64,000 bases of DNA, from assembly GCF_030409305.1 (NCBI RefSeq), contig NZ_JAUFPQ010000031.1, positions 1-64,000 on the forward strand, given 5' to 3'. This DNA comes from Halomonas maura. Its GTDB lineage: Bacteria > Pseudomonadota > Gammaproteobacteria > Pseudomonadales > Halomonadaceae. This document shows, piece by piece, positions 55,374 to 63,803 of the stretch. How positions within the stretch are numbered: the stretch's first letter is position 1; every line of letters begins with the position of its first letter. The notes below the pieces were generated by a model that made no database searches, was not told where the DNA came from, and was given only the letters and a program-made list of their open reading frames with translations. Both the position numbers and the translations under genes were made by a program.

Positions 55374-56636
55374 ATGAATCATTCGTACGAACCGGCCGCC
55401 CGACAGGCCTGGCAGTGGCTGGAAACGGCGGCCCGCTTCAGTGAGACCCGGGACCCGGACCGCGAGGGCGTCAGCCGGCGCTGCGCCACGCCGGAACACC
55501 GCGCCACCCTGGAGGCGCTGGGCGGCTGGATGCGCGAGCTGGGCATGTCGGTACGGCTGGACAACGGCGCCAACCTGATCGGCCGTCATGCCAGCGCGAC
55601 CCCGGGGGCCCGCACGCTGCTGCTCGGCTCGCACCAGGACACCGTGCCCAACGGCGGGAAGTACGACGGCATCCTGGGCGTGATCCTGCCGCTGGCGCTG
55701 GTCAAGTACCTGAAGGACAACGCCATCGCGCTGCCCTTCCATATCGACGTGGTGGCCTTCAGCGACGAGGAGGGCACGCGCTTCAGCTCGACGCTGCTGG
55801 GCTCCAAGGTGCTCGCCGGCACCTTCGACGACGCCATGCTGGAGGCCACCGACGATGCCGGCGTGACGCTGCGCGAGGCCCTCGAGGCCTTCGGCTGCCA
55901 CCCCGAGCGCATCGCCGGGGATCGCTATGCCCCCGAGCGGGTCCTGGCCTTCCTCGAGGTGCATATCGAGCAGGGCCCCCAGCTCGAGCTCGAGGACCTG
56001 CCGGTCGGCGTGGTGAGTGCCATCACCGGCATCGAACGCCACCGGCTAACCATCCGCGGCCAGGCCGGCCATGCCGGCACGGTGCCCATGCACGTGCGCC
56101 AGGACGCCCTGGTCGGCGCCGCCGAGGTGATCCGCCTGGTGGATGCCCTGTGCCGGGAGACCGAGGAGCTGGTCGGCGTGGTGGGCAAGATCGAGAACGC
56201 CCCCAACGGGGTGAACGTCATTCCCCAGACCACCACCCTGTCCATCGAGCTGCGCTCGCCGCGCGACGCGATCCGCCACCAGGCCCGGGACACGCTGCTC
56301 GAGCGCATCGATGCCGCGCTGACCGCCTCCCGCCTGGGCATCGACCATGCCCTGACCTACGAGCAGTCCGCCGTGCAGTGCTCCGCGTGGCTGTCCGAGG
56401 AACTGCAGGGCGCGGTACGCGACAGCGGCCTCCCGTCGAGGGTGCTGTTCAGCGGGGCGGGCCATGACGGCCTGGCCATGCGCTCGCTGTGCGATATCGG
56501 CATGCTCTTCCTGCGCTGCGAGGGGGGCGTCAGCCACCATCCCGGCGAGGCCATCGATCCCGAGGACCTGACGGCCGCCGTCGAGGTCCTGGTCCGCGTC
56601 TGCCGCCGCCTGGCCCAGCGCCACGACGCGGCATGA
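55374..56636 (+). CDS. M20-family amidohydrolase (hydantoinase/carbamoylase, allantoate amidohydrolase type)
   Basis: A 420-residue zinc amidase of the AmaB/AllC group, which hydrolyses N-carbamoyl amino acids or allantoate. Metal-binding motifs are GSHQDTVPNGGKYDG with its His and Asp, FSDEEGTRF with the catalytic Glu pair, LEVHIEQGP, and the C-terminal GAGHDG and SHHPGE. The dimerisation insert is present (HAGTVPMHVRQDAL). Ribosome site AAGGGGAA. No ureidoglycolate or allantoinase gene is nearby, so the substrate stays open. It sits behind a GntR palindrome and is followed by a YfcC-type transporter gene, probably in one operon. Confidence 0.9.
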   Translation: MNHSYEPAARQAWQWLETAARFSETRDPDREGVSRRCATPEHRATLEALGGWMRELGMSVRLDNGANLIGRHASATPGARTLLLGSHQDTVPNGGKYDGILGVILPLALVKYLKDNAIALPFHIDVVAFSDEEGTRFSSTLLGSKVLAGTFDDAMLEATDDAGVTLREALEAFGCHPERIAGDRYAPERVLAFLEVHIEQGPQLELEDLPVGVVSAITGIERHRLTIRGQAGHAGTVPMHVRQDALVGAAEVIRLVDALCRETEELVGVVGKIENAPNGVNVIPQTTTLSIELRSPRDAIRHQARDTLLERIDAALTASRLGIDHALTYEQSAVQCSAWLSEELQGAVRDSGLPSRVLFSGAGHDGLAMRSLCDIGMLFLRCEGGVSHHPGEAIDPEDLTAAVEVLVRVCRRLAQRHDAA

Positions 56637-56706
56637 CACCACTCCCCGACTCGCTTCACCCCCCACGACTACACCTACAACACCGACAACGCTGCGAGGG
56701 TTGACC

Positions 56707-58125
56707 ATGAGCCAATCTCAACAACAGACCCAGACCTCGGCACCATCGGCATCCACGGCGCCGAAGTGGTACCAGCGCGTGCCGGACCCGATGGTCCTGA
56801 TCTTCCTGATCCTGGTGGCCGCCTACCTGATGACCTTCATCGTGCCGGCCGGCGAGTTCCAGCGCGAGATGGTCAATGGCAGGACGACGGTCATTCCCGA
56901 CTCCTTCCGCTACCTGGCGGACGTGGCCAATCTCCACGTCTTCAACATCTTCGTGGCCATCCCCGAGGGGCTGATCGCCGCCTCGCAGTACCTGTTCATC
57001 GTCTTCATCGCCGGTGGGCTCTTCCACATCCTGCAGCGCACCGGGGCCCTGGAGAACGCCATCGGCGTCGCCGTCCACCGGGTCGGTGCCGAGCATAGTA
57101 CCCGCAGCCGCAACCTGATCATCGTCGCCGGGACCTTCATCTACGGGTTCTTCGGCGTCGCCGTCGGCTTCGAGAACAACATCGCCCTGGTGCCCATCGG
57201 CGTGCTGATCGCCACGGCCATCGGCTGCTCGCGGCTGGTCGGCGTGACCATGGCCGTGGGCGGCATCGGGGTCGGGTTCGCCCTCTCGCCGATCAACCCC
57301 TATACCGTCGGCGTGGCACAGGGCATCGGCGAGCTGCCGACCTTCTCCGGCTGGGGGCTGAGGACCCTGATGGTGATCGGCTGCCTGGCCACCCTGAGCG
57401 CCTTCATCTGCCGCTACGTGACCCGCATCGACTATCGCGACGACCAGCCCGCCGAGCTCACCAAGCGACTCGAGGACTACACCCTGACGCGCCGCGACCT
57501 GATGACCCTGGGCATCTTCGTGGCCGGCCTGGTGGTCATGCTGGTCGGCGTGTTCACCAACGACTGGTACATCAACGAGATCGCCGGGATGTTCCTGTTG
57601 ATGGCGATCGTGATCGGCTTCGCCAACGGGCTGGGGGCCAACGAGCTGGTCAAGCAGATGATGGAGGGCGCCTCCACCGTCACCGCCGGTGCCCTGGTGA
57701 TCGGGGTCGCGGCGTCGATCCAGGTCATCCTCAAGGACGCCCAGATCATCGATACCATCGTCCACGCCCTGAGCGGCCTGGTGGGCGACATGCCGACCGC
57801 CCTGGCGGCGGTGGCCGCCAGCGTCATCCAGGGCATCATCAACCTGTTCGTGCCCAGCGGCTCGGGCCAGGCGCTGGTGACCATGCCGATCCTGATTCCG
57901 CTGGCCGACCTGATCGACATGAGCCGCCAGCTGATGATCACCGCATTCCAGGTGGGCGACGGCCTGACCAACCTCATCGTGCCCACCTCGGGCGGCACCC
58001 TGGCCATGCTGGCCCTGGGCCGGGTCTCCTATGCCCAGTGGCTGCGCGTGATCATGCCGCTGATGGTGCTGGTCTATGCCATGTGCTGGATCGCGCTGAT
58101 CGCCGGTCACTATCTCGGCTACTGA
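56707..58125 (+). CDS. YfcC-family (DcuC-like) transporter
   Basis: Integral membrane protein, 472 residues, about 12 hydrophobic segments, of the C4-dicarboxylate anaerobic carrier-like family that includes YfcC. Conserved pieces include FIVPAGEFQRE near the N-terminus, GVAVGFENNIALVPIGV, and the C-terminal FVPSGSGQALVTMPIL with NLIVPTSGG. Despite the family name, many members are thought to carry peptides or amino acid derivatives; with the amidohydrolase next door a modified amino acid is the best guess. GAGGG precedes the ATG. It ends before a strong shared terminator. Confidence 0.87.
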   Translation: MSQSQQQTQTSAPSASTAPKWYQRVPDPMVLIFLILVAAYLMTFIVPAGEFQREMVNGRTTVIPDSFRYLADVANLHVFNIFVAIPEGLIAASQYLFIVFIAGGLFHILQRTGALENAIGVAVHRVGAEHSTRSRNLIIVAGTFIYGFFGVAVGFENNIALVPIGVLIATAIGCSRLVGVTMAVGGIGVGFALSPINPYTVGVAQGIGELPTFSGWGLRTLMVIGCLATLSAFICRYVTRIDYRDDQPAELTKRLEDYTLTRRDLMTLGIFVAGLVVMLVGVFTNDWYINEIAGMFLLMAIVIGFANGLGANELVKQMMEGASTVTAGALVIGVAASIQVILKDAQIIDTIVHALSGLVGDMPTALAAVAASVIQGIINLFVPSGSGQALVTMPILIPLADLIDMSRQLMITAFQVGDGLTNLIVPTSGGTLAMLALGRVSYAQWLRVIMPLMVLVYAMCWIALIAGHYLGY

Positions 58126-58174
58126 ACTCGGCGGCCGAGCCGGAGGAACTCCCGGCCCGGCGTTACCGGGTATC

Positions 58175-58220
58175 ACGAACGGGGCGAGCGTCCGCATCAG
58201 CGGATGCTCGCCCCGTTCGT
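58175..58220. terminator. strong terminator hairpin between convergent genes
   Basis: A 15-bp perfect stem (ACGAACGGGGCGAGC / GCTCGCCCCGTTCGT) extends by a further 6 bp (one G-T pair) to an ATCA loop. It lies between the stops at 58125 and 58313 and can serve both strands. Confidence 0.85.
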
Positions 58221-58312
58221 TTCCGCGCCGTCCAGGGTGATCGGGCGGGGGCACGGGAGCGCTGCCGACGAGCGATCCGCCGCGTCAGCGGCGGCCATTC
58301 CCCCGAGTTCGT

Positions 58313-59527
58313 TCAGTCCGTGGCGTCAGTTGGCGTCGCCGGCTCGGTCGCCATCAGCGCCCGCGAGGCCGCCAGCAGCTCGCCGTTGGCCAGGGTCTCC
58401 ATCACCGAGAAGTGGTGGGTGCCGGGCACGCTCGAGACCACGATGCCGTCGAGGGCATCGCCCCAGCGCTCGGCCAGCCCCCGGGACTGCCAGTGGAATT
58501 CCTCGCTCTCCCGCTCGCCGACGGCCAGGTGCAGACGCAGGCCGGGGTTGGGGGTGGCATGCAGCGGGCTCAGCGTCCGCGCCGTCTCGGCGTCCGGCAG
58601 GCCAAGCAGCGGGCCGAAGCTCATGTGGCGCATCGGTTCGAGCTCGTACAGCCCACTGACCAGCAGCGCGGAATGGATGGGATCCCCCGGCATGGCCGGG
58701 TCCATGGCAGGCCAGTCGGTGCTGGCCAGGCAGGCCCCCAGATGCCCTCCGGCGCTGTGCCCGCAGACCTGGATCCGCGACCGGTCGAAGCCGTAGCGCT
58801 CGGCCCGGTGCCAGAGGTGGCGAAGCGCCAGGTGCACGTCGTCGACCTGGTCGGCGATCGTCGCCTCGGGGCACAGCCGGTAGTTGAGCAGCGCCACCGC
58901 CCAGCCGGCGTCGAGATGGCCCTCGATCAGCTGCGCGTGCTCGGCCTTGTCCATGGCCTGCCAGTAGCCGCCGTGGAGGAACACCAGCAGCGGCGCGTTC
59001 GGCCGAGGCGCGGGAAAGAAGTCGAAGCGCTGCAGCGGCGCCTCGCCGTAGGCCAGCTCCCGCTGCACGTCTCGCGAGGCCAGGACACGCTGCCCCGCGT
59101 CCCGCCAGCGCTCGAAGATCTCCAGGTGCTCCGGCACGGCCGCCCGGGCGCTGTAGGCCGCGTCGATCTCGGCCGGGGTCAGGCCATGCCAGACCGGAGC
59201 CGCCTCGGAGGCGGGAGGCGACGCCGTCGCCAGGGTGACCGCCAGGCCGATGGTCGGCGCCTCCCCCGCCCGAACCTCAACGCTTGCCGGCTGGAAGCCG
59301 CCGAAGACCTCGCGCCAGAGCCGGTCGCAGGCCGGGTCTCGGGGATCCAGCCAGGCGCCCGGCGAGGTCACGGTCAGCCGCTGCATCCCGGCCGTCGAGC
59401 AGTGGGCGGCCTTGAGGCGGCCGAGCAGCGCCACCGCCGCCTCGCGATAGGCGGCCACCATGGCCGCGGCAGCGTCGTCGTCCAGGGCCGCCTCGGCCCT
59501 GAGGGTCGTCATCGTCATGGCGGTCAT
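58313..59527 (-). CDS. Rid-like domain fused to an arylformamidase-like alpha/beta hydrolase
   Basis: A 404-residue protein with two parts. Residues about 115-404 are an alpha/beta hydrolase of the kynurenine-formamidase type, starting GLTPAEIDAAYSARAAVPEH and carrying HGGYW (185-189), Ser258 in GHSAGG and a C-terminal GTHHFS. Residues about 15-100 resemble a RidA/YjgF domain: YREAAVALLGRLKAAHCS, LTVTSPGAWLDP, then LWREVFGGFQPASVEVRAGEAPTIGLAVTLA in parts. The ATG at 59527 overlaps the stop of the upstream TRAP permease; ATGs at 59518 and 59512 are alternatives. It is the last gene of the TRAP operon next to the catechol genes. The substrate is probably an amide, ester or formyl compound brought in by that transporter; this is inference. 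Confidence 0.75.
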   Translation of the reverse strand: MTAMTMTTLRAEAALDDDAAAAMVAAYREAAVALLGRLKAAHCSTAGMQRLTVTSPGAWLDPRDPACDRLWREVFGGFQPASVEVRAGEAPTIGLAVTLATASPPASEAAPVWHGLTPAEIDAAYSARAAVPEHLEIFERWRDAGQRVLASRDVQRELAYGEAPLQRFDFFPAPRPNAPLLVFLHGGYWQAMDKAEHAQLIEGHLDAGWAVALLNYRLCPEATIADQVDDVHLALRHLWHRAERYGFDRSRIQVCGHSAGGHLGACLASTDWPAMDPAMPGDPIHSALLVSGLYELEPMRHMSFGPLLGLPDAETARTLSPLHATPNPGLRLHLAVGERESEEFHWQSRGLAERWGDALDGIVVSSVPGTHHFSVMETLANGELLAASRALMATEPATPTDATD

Positions 59528-60786
59528 CCGATCAGCACCAGGGTCAGCCAGGGCTGCCAGGCCAGCAGCACCAGGGCCACCAGGCTCATCAGCAGGAAGG
59601 GCCAGAGCGCGCGGAAGATCCGCCCCGGCGGCACCCCGGTCATCGACGAGCCGATGAACAGGCCCGCCCCCACCGGCGGCGTCAGCAATCCCAGCACCAG
59701 AGTCAGGCAGACCACCACACCGAACTGGTAGGCACTGATGTCGAACTGGTTCTGGGCGATCGGCAGCAGGATCGGCACCACCAGGATCAGCGCGGCGATA
59801 CCGTCGACGATCATGCCCACCAGCAGCAGGATGCCGACCACCAGCATCAGGAAGGCGAAGGGATCCTCGGTCAGCCCGGCGATCCAGGCCGCGGCCATCT
59901 GCGGCAGTTCCTCGTAGACGATCACCCAGCCGAACACCCCGGCGGCGGCGATCAGCATGATCACCAGGCCGGCATTGAAGGCCGTGCGCCTGAGGATCTC
60001 GGGTAGCCGGGCGAAGCTCAGGTCGCGGTAGACATAACGGCCGATCAGCAGCGCCGCCAGCGAGGCCAGGGCCGCCGACTCGGTGGGCGTGGCCAGGCCG
60101 GCGAGGATGCCGCCGATGATGATCAGCGGGATGCTCATGGCCGGCAGGCCCATCAGCAGGAAGCGCCGGGCCTGCGCGCGGGTCGGCCACTGGCCCTGGG
60201 GATACTGCTGGACCAGCCCCACCGCGGCGATGGCCAGGAAGAACAGTCCTCCCATCAGCAGCCCCGGGAGGATGCCGGCGATGAACATGTCGGCGATCGG
60301 CACCTGGGCCATCACTCCGTAGAGCACGAACAGCATCGACGGCGGGATGATCGGCGACAGCAGCCCGCCGGCGGCGGTGATGGCCGCGGCGAACGGCTTG
60401 TCGTAGCCGTCCTCTTCCATGGCCGGGACCATGGCCCGCGACATGATGGCGATCTGCGAGGCCGCCGAGCCGACGATCGCGGCCATCATCATGTTGGCGA
60501 CGAGGTTGATGTAGACCAGCCCGCCACGGAAGCCGCCGACCAGGATCCGCGCCAGGTCGATCAGCCGCCGGGTCAGCCCGCCCTCGTTCATCAGCTCGCC
60601 GGCGAGCATGAACAGCGGGATGGCCAGCAGGCCGTAGTTCTCTATGGCCCCATACAGCTGTTGGGGATAGGAGGCGAACAGCAGGATGTTGCCGGAATCG
60701 GCGATGTACCAGGCGGCGGTGAGCGCCAGCACCAGGGCGATGGGCACCGCGCCCAACAGCAGGACGGCGAAGACGACGAGAGTCAT
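59524..60786 (-). CDS. dctM: TRAP transporter large permease (aromatic/catechol locus)
   Basis: DctM-type large membrane subunit, 420 residues, about 11 hydrophobic segments. Family marks: GAIENYGLLAIPLFMLAGELM, AAGGLLSPIIPPSMLFVLYG, and LGLLTPPVGAGLFIGS in the last third. AAGGAGG precedes the ATG at 60786, which overlaps the DctQ stop. Its own stop overlaps the start of the hydrolase gene. It forms a Na+-dependent importer with the next two upstream genes. The ligand is unknown, likely an aromatic or related acid given the cat genes. Confidence 0.92.
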   Translation of the reverse strand: MTLVVFAVLLLGAVPIALVLALTAAWYIADSGNILLFASYPQQLYGAIENYGLLAIPLFMLAGELMNEGGLTRRLIDLARILVGGFRGGLVYINLVANMMMAAIVGSAASQIAIMSRAMVPAMEEDGYDKPFAAAITAAGGLLSPIIPPSMLFVLYGVMAQVPIADMFIAGILPGLLMGGLFFLAIAAVGLVQQYPQGQWPTRAQARRFLLMGLPAMSIPLIIIGGILAGLATPTESAALASLAALLIGRYVYRDLSFARLPEILRRTAFNAGLVIMLIAAAGVFGWVIVYEELPQMAAAWIAGLTEDPFAFLMLVVGILLLVGMIVDGIAALILVVPILLPIAQNQFDISAYQFGVVVCLTLVLGLLTPPVGAGLFIGSSMTGVPPGRIFRALWPFLLMSLVALVLLAWQPWLTLVLIG

Positions 60787-61331
60787 GCGAGCCTCCTTTC
60801 CGCGCCCACCAGGCCCTTCACGCCGTCGATCAGGTTGACGACGGCATGCAGGGCGAGCGAGACGGCGAAGATCGGCAGGCACAGCCAGGCCCAGAACTTG
60901 GGAATGCCCAGCGTGCGCGAGGTTTCGGAGTAGATGAAGTTGAAGGTCTCCCCCTGGAAGGCCTGGAGATCGAAGCCGGTGGCCCACAGGGTCGCCGGGT
61001 CGTACCAGCGCCAGCACAGCACGGCCAGGAAGAGCGCGAAGAACAGCACCATGGCGTCGACGAAGAGGTGCAGCCCTTGGCGCATGCCATCCGGCAGGGC
61101 ATCGACCAGCAGGGTCACGGCGACCCCTTCGCGGCGCTTGAGCACCGCCGAGGTGGTGAAGAAGGTCATCCAGATCATGGCGTGGATGGCCAGTTCGTCG
61201 GTCCAGTAGAGGGCATGGCCGAGCGAGCGGGTGGCGATATTGAGCAGGATCAGCAGGCTGATCAGCGCGGCCAGTCCCGCCGCGATCGCCCCTTCACAGC
61301 GGGCGATGCCGGACGAGAGTCGTTTGAACAT
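60783..61331 (-). CDS. dctQ: TRAP transporter small permease (aromatic/catechol locus)
   Basis: DctQ-type subunit, 182 residues, four membrane segments. The family pattern is ALYWTDELAIHAMIWMTFFTTSAVLKRREGVAVTLLVD (quoted as WTDELAIHAMIWM and LKRREGVAVTLLVD). GGAGG precedes the ATG. The stop overlaps the DctM start in ATGA. Confidence 0.9.
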   Translation of the reverse strand: MFKRLSSGIARCEGAIAAGLAALISLLILLNIATRSLGHALYWTDELAIHAMIWMTFFTTSAVLKRREGVAVTLLVDALPDGMRQGLHLFVDAMVLFFALFLAVLCWRWYDPATLWATGFDLQAFQGETFNFIYSETSRTLGIPKFWAWLCLPIFAVSLALHAVVNLIDGVKGLVGAERRLA

Positions 61332-61386
61332 GACGGCCTCCAGGGGCCCCTGCGCATGGCCGGGGCGGTGACGGGTCAGGCGGGAA

Positions 61387-62370
61387 TCACTCGGCGAGTT
61401 CGGCAGCCGTGTCGCGCAGGGCGGCCAGCGACGGGGCCTTGGGCGCCCAGACGCCTTCCCACTTCTCGATGGCGTCGGCGAAGAACTCGGGACCGATATC
61501 GGTGACGGTGATGTCCTGGCGGCGCAGGTCCTCGCCCCAGGCCTCGTGGTTCTCCTGGAAACGGGTCATGACGTTGTCGGCATGCTCGGCCATGGCGGTG
61601 CGGATCAGTTCGCGATCCTCGCCATCGAGCTGGGCCCAGACGCGACCGGAGACCACCGCCACCATGGGAAACATCATGTGGTTGGAGACCACCAGGTTGT
61701 CGGCCTGCTCGTAGAATTTGAGCAGCCGGATGGCGTCGTAATCCATGTCGATGGCATCGACCTGACCGTTGGCCAGGGCGTCATAGACGGCGGGCAATGG
61801 CAGCGGTGTGGGGGCGGCACCGGCGGCGGCGTAGAAGTCGCGGATCGGGTCGAAGGGCGTGATGCGCACCTTGAGCCCGCTCAGGTCCTCGGCGGACTCG
61901 ATGGGCTCGCGGCTGAGGATCTGGCGCATGCCGGCCATGCCGTAGCCCACCCCGACCAGCCCGACCTGGGCCGGCATCTTGTCGAGCAGGCCCTCGGCGG
62001 TGTCCGAGTGCAGCAGGGTCACGGCATGATCGATGTCCTCCACCAGGAAGGGCGCGTAGAGGGCGCCGAAGTCCGGGATGCGGTTGGAGATCTCGGCCAG
62101 GGTCAGGAAGGCCATGTCCAGGGAGCCCGCCTGGAGCTGCTGGACCATCTGCGCCTCGGTGCCCAGCTGCTGGGCGGGGAAGATGCTGACGCTGTGTTCG
62201 CCGCCGGAGCGCTCGGCCAGGGTTTCGGCGAAGCCCTCGGCCTCCTGGGTCCAGATGTGCGGCTGGGGGGTGATCAGGCCCAGCCGGAAGTCACGGGCCT
62301 GGGCGCTGAAGGCGGTGACGGAAAGCGACGCCGCCACGGCAGCGGTCATCAGGGTCTTGAGCGTGTTCAT
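61387..62370 (-). CDS. dctP: TRAP transporter substrate-binding protein (aromatic/catechol locus)
   Basis: Periplasmic DctP-type binding protein, 327 residues. The signal peptide is MNTLKTLMTAAVAASLSVTAFSAQA, cut near residue 25. The mature protein has LKVRITPFDPIRDFYAAAGAAPTPLPLPAVYDALANGQVDAID (quoted as LKVRITPFD and TPLPLPAVYDALANGQVDAID), containing the Arg used to hold a carboxylate. The start chosen follows GAGAGA; an upstream in-frame start is unlikely because it lengthens the signal peptide. It begins 74 bp after the catA stop and could be in the cat operon. Confidence 0.9.
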   Translation of the reverse strand: MNTLKTLMTAAVAASLSVTAFSAQARDFRLGLITPQPHIWTQEAEGFAETLAERSGGEHSVSIFPAQQLGTEAQMVQQLQAGSLDMAFLTLAEISNRIPDFGALYAPFLVEDIDHAVTLLHSDTAEGLLDKMPAQVGLVGVGYGMAGMRQILSREPIESAEDLSGLKVRITPFDPIRDFYAAAGAAPTPLPLPAVYDALANGQVDAIDMDYDAIRLLKFYEQADNLVVSNHMMFPMVAVVSGRVWAQLDGEDRELIRTAMAEHADNVMTRFQENHEAWGEDLRRQDITVTDIGPEFFADAIEKWEGVWAPKAPSLAALRDTAAELAE

Positions 62371-62444
62371 GGGGTTGGTCTCTCTTGTTGTAGTCTTCGC
62401 TGGTGGCACCGGCCCCGGAGGGCCGGCTATCGACGCGGGGCGCG

Positions 62445-63419
62445 TTACACCTTGGCGGTAGCGGCCTGCTGGCTGGCCTGATCCTGCTCGTCTTCCTTGG
62501 CCCGCGGGCGGTTGTGGCGATGCTGAAGCTCGGGATTCGCGGTCGCCGACAGCTCGATGTCGAACACCACCTCGGTGAAGGGTCCCTCGAGGCCGCGCTT
62601 GTCGGCCTCGGCGGCGTCCTCGATCCGCTGGCCCGGCACCACCAGCTCCTCGCGGGTGGCGAAGGCGAAGTCGTCGTAGGTGTAGGGATCGCCGGCCAGA
62701 TTGATCTGGGTGGTCAGGTGCTGGTGCCCCGGCGCCGAGATGAAGTAGTGGATGTGCGCCGGCCGCTGGCCGTGACGGCCGAGCAGGTCGAGCACCTGCT
62801 GGGTCGGGCTGTCCGGCGGGCAGCCGTAGCCGGAGGGAATGATGCTGCGCACCGCGTAGCGGCCCTCGGCGTCGGTGATGATGGTGCGGCGCAGGTTGTA
62901 CTCGCTCTGCGAAGGATCGAAGAAGGAGTAACCGCCCTTGGAGTCGGCGTGCCAGATCTCGACCCTCGCGCCGGCGACCGGGTTGCCGTCGGTGTCACGC
63001 ACCTGGCCGGTCAGCCACATTGCCTCGGCGTCGGTGTCGGTGCCATCGTCCATGCGTCCGGAGCCCTGAAGCTCGGGGGCGCCGGCCACGTACAACGGGC
63101 CCTCGATGGTGCGCGGGGTGCCGCCGGTGCGACCGGCCTCGGCGTCGGCGGCGTCCATGCGCATGTCCAGGTAGTGATCGAAGCCGAGCCCCGGGGCCAG
63201 CAGGCCATACTGGGTGCCCTGGCCAAGCGCGTTGAGCACGCTGACGGCGGACCAGAACTCCTCGGGGGTGACGTCGAAGTCGTCGATCAGCTTGAACAGG
63301 TCACCGACCAGGCGATGCAGGATCCGCTTGGCGCGCTCGCTGCCACCGTCCTGGTCGAAGCCGGCGACGGCCTTCAGGAAGTCCTGCACCTCGGGGGTAT
63401 CGAAGATCTTCACGGTCAT
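62445..63419 (-). CDS. catA: catechol 1,2-dioxygenase
   Basis: Non-haem Fe(III) intradiol dioxygenase that opens catechol to cis,cis-muconate, 324 residues. The N-terminal helical dimerisation domain precedes the catalytic beta sandwich. Tyr164 (KGGYSFFD), Tyr198 (PSGYGCP), His222 and His224 (RPAHIHYF) fall in the family's iron-ligand motifs. GAGGAAA precedes the ATG. It follows catC by 64 bp in the order catB-catC-catA, the usual cat operon order. The C-terminus has a 20-residue charged tail (HRHNRPRAKEDEQ and on) beyond most homologues. Confidence 0.95.
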   Translation of the reverse strand: MTVKIFDTPEVQDFLKAVAGFDQDGGSERAKRILHRLVGDLFKLIDDFDVTPEEFWSAVSVLNALGQGTQYGLLAPGLGFDHYLDMRMDAADAEAGRTGGTPRTIEGPLYVAGAPELQGSGRMDDGTDTDAEAMWLTGQVRDTDGNPVAGARVEIWHADSKGGYSFFDPSQSEYNLRRTIITDAEGRYAVRSIIPSGYGCPPDSPTQQVLDLLGRHGQRPAHIHYFISAPGHQHLTTQINLAGDPYTYDDFAFATREELVVPGQRIEDAAEADKRGLEGPFTEVVFDIELSATANPELQHRHNRPRAKEDEQDQASQQAATAKV

Positions 63420-63483
63420 GGTCGTTTCCTCGGTTGTTGTCGTCTGTTGGACGGCCGGCGACGCTGGCCGGCGTGCCCGTGAT

Positions 63484-63774
63484 TCAGGAATCGTCGTCGC
63501 GGATCGCGGACGGGTGACGGCACAGCGGCGTGACGCGGATCTCCATGTAGGGGAACAGCGGCAGGTTGCCGACCAGCTCCTGCAGTTCGGCGTTGTCCTC
63601 GACGTCGAAGATGCTGACGTTGGCGTAGCTGCCGGCGACCCGCCACAGGTGCCGCCACTTGCCGGCATGCTGCAGCTCCTGGGCGTAGGCCTTCTCGCGC
63701 GCCTTGATCTCGGCGGCCCGCTCGGCCGGCATGTCCGGCGGCAGCTTCACGGTCATTTCCACCTGGAAGAGCAT
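63484..63774 (-). CDS. catC: muconolactone delta-isomerase
   Basis: Small decameric isomerase that turns muconolactone into beta-ketoadipate enol-lactone, 96 residues, the normal length. The start MLFQVEMTVKLPPDM and the middle LFPYMEIRVTPLCRHPS are typical. It lies 29 bp after the catB stop and 64 bp before catA, in one operon. Confidence 0.95.
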   Translation of the reverse strand: MLFQVEMTVKLPPDMPAERAAEIKAREKAYAQELQHAGKWRHLWRVAGSYANVSIFDVEDNAELQELVGNLPLFPYMEIRVTPLCRHPSAIRDDDS

Positions 63775-63803
63775 GGGCGTCTCCTTGGGATGCAGGGCGC
63801 GGC

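Noticed and set aside
58313..60190. Reading the hydrolase as a 625-residue protein starting inside the TRAP permease gene.
   Set aside because: The extra N-terminal part is an out-of-frame reading of the permease; the ATG overlapping the permease stop is the natural start.
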